From NCBI GenBank assembly GCA_964036045.1, contig OZ038385.1:37170063-37234062 (forward strand): a DNA stretch of 64,000 nt, in the 5' to 3' direction. The notes under the pieces were generated by a model. That model saw only the letters and a list, made by a program, of their open reading frames with translations, had not been told where the DNA came from and did not search any database. A program made the translations under genes and the position numbers. Positions within the stretch are counted from its first letter, which is position 1, and each line of letters begins with the position of its first letter. Source of the DNA: Eutreptiella sp. 'Long Island Sound 2002'. Its lineage: Eukaryota > Euglenozoa > Euglenophyceae > Eutreptiales > Eutreptiaceae. Positions 61,801 to 64,000 of the stretch are shown here, in pieces.

Positions 61801-62140
61801 TCAGGGTCCAGGGACCTCGACAAACTGCGGTTTTGGGGACAACAAGACATCACCTGATAAAATAGGGGGTTCATGCAACCACAACCAGATGCTCCAACCA
61901 TAGTCTGGCCCAAAGAGGCTTTTCAATGATGAGTCGGATGAAGATGTACCTCGTTTTTGCCGTGCCCTTTTCTTGGCTGTCCTCTTCGTACTATAGTGAG
62001 CATAGAGGGGCCGGTTCAAGCCCCATAGTGGCTCATAGCGCATGGTACTCGTGTTGTGATCGATAAAGACATAGCGACCATCCGTACTAGTTGTTGCCCC
62101 CACCCGGGTCGCAGATCGTATAGTTTTGCTTTTAGCTAGT
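61801..62140 (-). other. Possible coding exon with acceptor-like site
   Basis: On the minus strand TTTCCTATTGCAG (ending at 62141) fits a 3-prime splice site. The sequence after it is open for about 110 codons (AKSKTIRSATRVGATTS, YVFIDHNTSTMRYEPLWGLN, then basic KKRARQKRGTSSSDSSLK). No family is recognised and no donor or partner exon is assigned. Confidence 0.3.
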
Positions 62141-62749
62141 CTGCAATAGGAAATGAAACGTCTTGTATGCAACTGACGCTGCATGCCCAGCGCACCCACT
62201 TTCCCTCTCCACTGCACCCGCAAACCCACCCGACCCTAGCCCATTGAGGCTTGGCCAACTGAGTGCCAGCCTTGTGCGAGGGTGATGTAGTGGAATGAAA
62301 GCCAACTGTCATTGGCCGACAAAACACGGCCAATCATGAACAACGAGCCTATTGGCGAAACTTGTATAATGGCATCACCTGTGAGAACTGCCAAAAATTG
62401 CTGCATATGCCTACCACGACGTGCATGTGTGGAGCGCTCTTTGTGCTTGCGGCCCCTCCCCCCAAACACCACAACCACCATGGCTTTTGGCAGTGGTTGC
62501 GGTACAAAACCATAGATGTTACCTTTTTTTTTTTAACTCGTGACCGAAGTTCCACCAAGTGTCCATCGAGAGTACACATAGCAGGTCATGGGTCAGTGAC
62601 AGGGCCAGCTTTGGTTGTGGGTTAGGTATGACCTACCCTCACCAAGACGGCTGCGGCGGAGTGGCGGGAGTAACGAGTCCTGCGCCTTGCCCCACCCCTG
62701 TTGGCCCGTTTGCACGGGGGTGTGTGTCCTCCCGGACCTCTCGAGGGTG
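62141..62749. other. Spacer
   Basis: No supported gene. T run near 62524-62534. Confidence 0.4.
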
Positions 62750-63640
62750 TTACAATCCAGTCAAGACAATGACATCGCCCATGTCCTCGAGCGGGATCTC
62801 CATATCCTGGAGATCACTGGGAACCTCCGGTGCCTCTATCTTGCGCCGCTTGTGCATCTCACGTGGGTTCTCGTCCCACAAGCGCTCCGCGCGTTGTGCA
62901 GTGGCCCCTCGGATGTCCCATCGGGGGTCCGACAAAGTCGCCCGCCGTAAGCCCGTAAGGGTCACTGCGTGCACTTGAGACATATGACGCCGTGCGGACG
63001 CTTCGTCCGCTCGGATGTTGGTGGACAGCGAAAGATGTGCCTGCTCCCAACACGAGGAAGCCGCGGCGAGCTTGCGCGACGCCGTGGACCGGTGGACCGC
63101 GCCTCGGGGAGGACAGCCGTGCGCCACTGGCGGAAGCGCGGTCGGCGGGAGTCCACCATCCAAGACAATTGGTAGACCGCCTGTTGCGCCTCTACGTACC
63201 ACCGCGCCGTGTGTTCCTCATAGAGGAAATACGCTTGCCAGCACAAGTGTTCGTGGTGGTGCACCAAGAAGAGGGACTACCGTGCGATGGTCTGTCGGGC
63301 GAGTGCCTGTGCCACCTCTTCTAGACAGAATGGTGCGGTTTGCATTTGGGTGTGTAGCACGGCCCGCCTTGCCCGCTCCAAGAAAGGTCCGGCATGGATT
63401 TCACGAGACTCACACAGCGGTGAGGCCGGTGTCGGTGCCGGTGGCGGCGACAGCTCTCTAGGCCGTTTGCGCGGCGGTGCTACATGGCGATGCCGGAGCA
63501 TGGCCTCCAGGATCCATGTGCGCTCAGCGGTGGTGTCTGCTTGTGTCAATTGCCACCGAAGTTCCTCCACCGTGGGTGCGGTATCTACCAAACGTGGCCC
63601 TGACCGCGGCAGGATTGACAGAACACCTCTCACGTGGTTC
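62750..63640 (-). pseudogene. Coding-like region in two frames, unknown
   Basis: The minus strand from about 63580 reads a helical, charged sequence (TQADTTAERTWILEAMLRHR, then the NLS-like PRKRPRELSPPP) to a stop at 63277. Reading resumes in the same area as CWQAYFLYEEHTARWYVEAQ and, in another frame, ends in a natural-looking acidic C-terminus (RWDIRGATAQRAERLWDENP, QDMEIPLEDMGDVIVL) at 62750. This looks like one decayed gene or a set of exons. The family is unknown. Confidence 0.3.
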
Positions 63641-64000
63641 CAAATGTTGTGGGCCGTAGGTTTAGCTACCTGCGGCGGGGCCCCGGCAACAGGTGGGACG
63701 ATGTGCGTGGGCCGCTTATTGCTGACAAAAGATGGGGCGTGCTGGAGTTTGTCAAAGATCCACGCCTACAACTGTTGGAACACATGGAAGTGCCATGTGG
63801 CAACTACCACCCTCCAGTGCGCCTGTACTGGAAGGAAAGATTGCCGAAGGGAGTGCGGGAACTGCAAGCGGGTGCACATCACGGGGGGGGGGGTAGCATC
63901 GGGCCATACACCGACTCCTTCCCACTCTCGGACCACTTTCAGGGTGGGGGTGGGGGGGGGGGGGGGCTAGGTCTAGGGGGAGTCGGGACCAGAAACCACT
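63641..64000. other. Right edge, no supported gene
   Basis: Open frames with no domain; G runs near 63884-63892 and 63946-63965. The coding-like region to the left may begin here. Confidence 0.35.

Overview
The window is eukaryotic nuclear DNA. It carries an intronless replication factor C subunit gene, a second intact single-exon gene, and otherwise mostly transposable elements, satellites and homopolymer-rich spacer. The RFC3-type protein resembles plant and algal orthologues as I remember them. The chromodomain retrotransposons, the methyltransferase-like domain inside their pol, and the C/G homopolymers would fit a unicellular alga with a large repeat-rich genome. I cannot name the species.

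Layout. 0-4.2 kb: a 39-bp minisatellite, decayed coding-like sequence on the minus strand, and a 0.55-kb foldback element. 7.4-8.4 kb: RFC3. 8.4-14.2 kb: non-genic, with an inverted G/T-A/C array and a second foldback element. 14.2-35.3 kb: element B, a decayed Ty3/gypsy-type retrotransposon. Its gag is split by an intact relative, element A (15730-27164; identical-looking 818-bp LTRs, 5-bp target duplication, complete gag and pol). It is split again by a 3.9-kb GC-rich insert G, flanked by two 1,291-bp copies of the gag target. 35.6-45.3 kb: element D, a third related retrotransposon. It carries a 2.4-kb non-autonomous LTR element (E) and a 0.4-kb A-tailed insert (F) and is cut off inside its integrase. 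45.3-51.1 kb: a ~999-bp satellite with long G runs, interrupted by a segment holding a small repeat-protein gene. 51.1-55.9 kb: a 20-bp iteron array and a 479-bp satellite into which a 3.3-kb terminal-inverted-repeat transposon (8-bp target duplication, one zinc-finger-like ORF, no recognisable transposase) has inserted. 56.5-58.2 kb: three minisatellite-like arrays. 58.5-59.8 kb: a membrane-anchored methyltransferase-like gene on the minus strand. 60-64 kb: scattered exon-like fragments.

How it works together. A, B and D are one family: the same LTR start (AGTAAGAAAAAGT), related primer-binding sites, and gag and pol in one frame separated by a single stop codon followed by C. This points to Gag-Pol production by stop-codon readthrough. 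Their pol carries an adenine-methyltransferase-like block between protease and reverse transcriptase. Overlapping insertions give a relative order: B, then G with its duplication, then A; separately D, then E and F. RFC3 and the methyltransferase-like protein are the only confident host genes.
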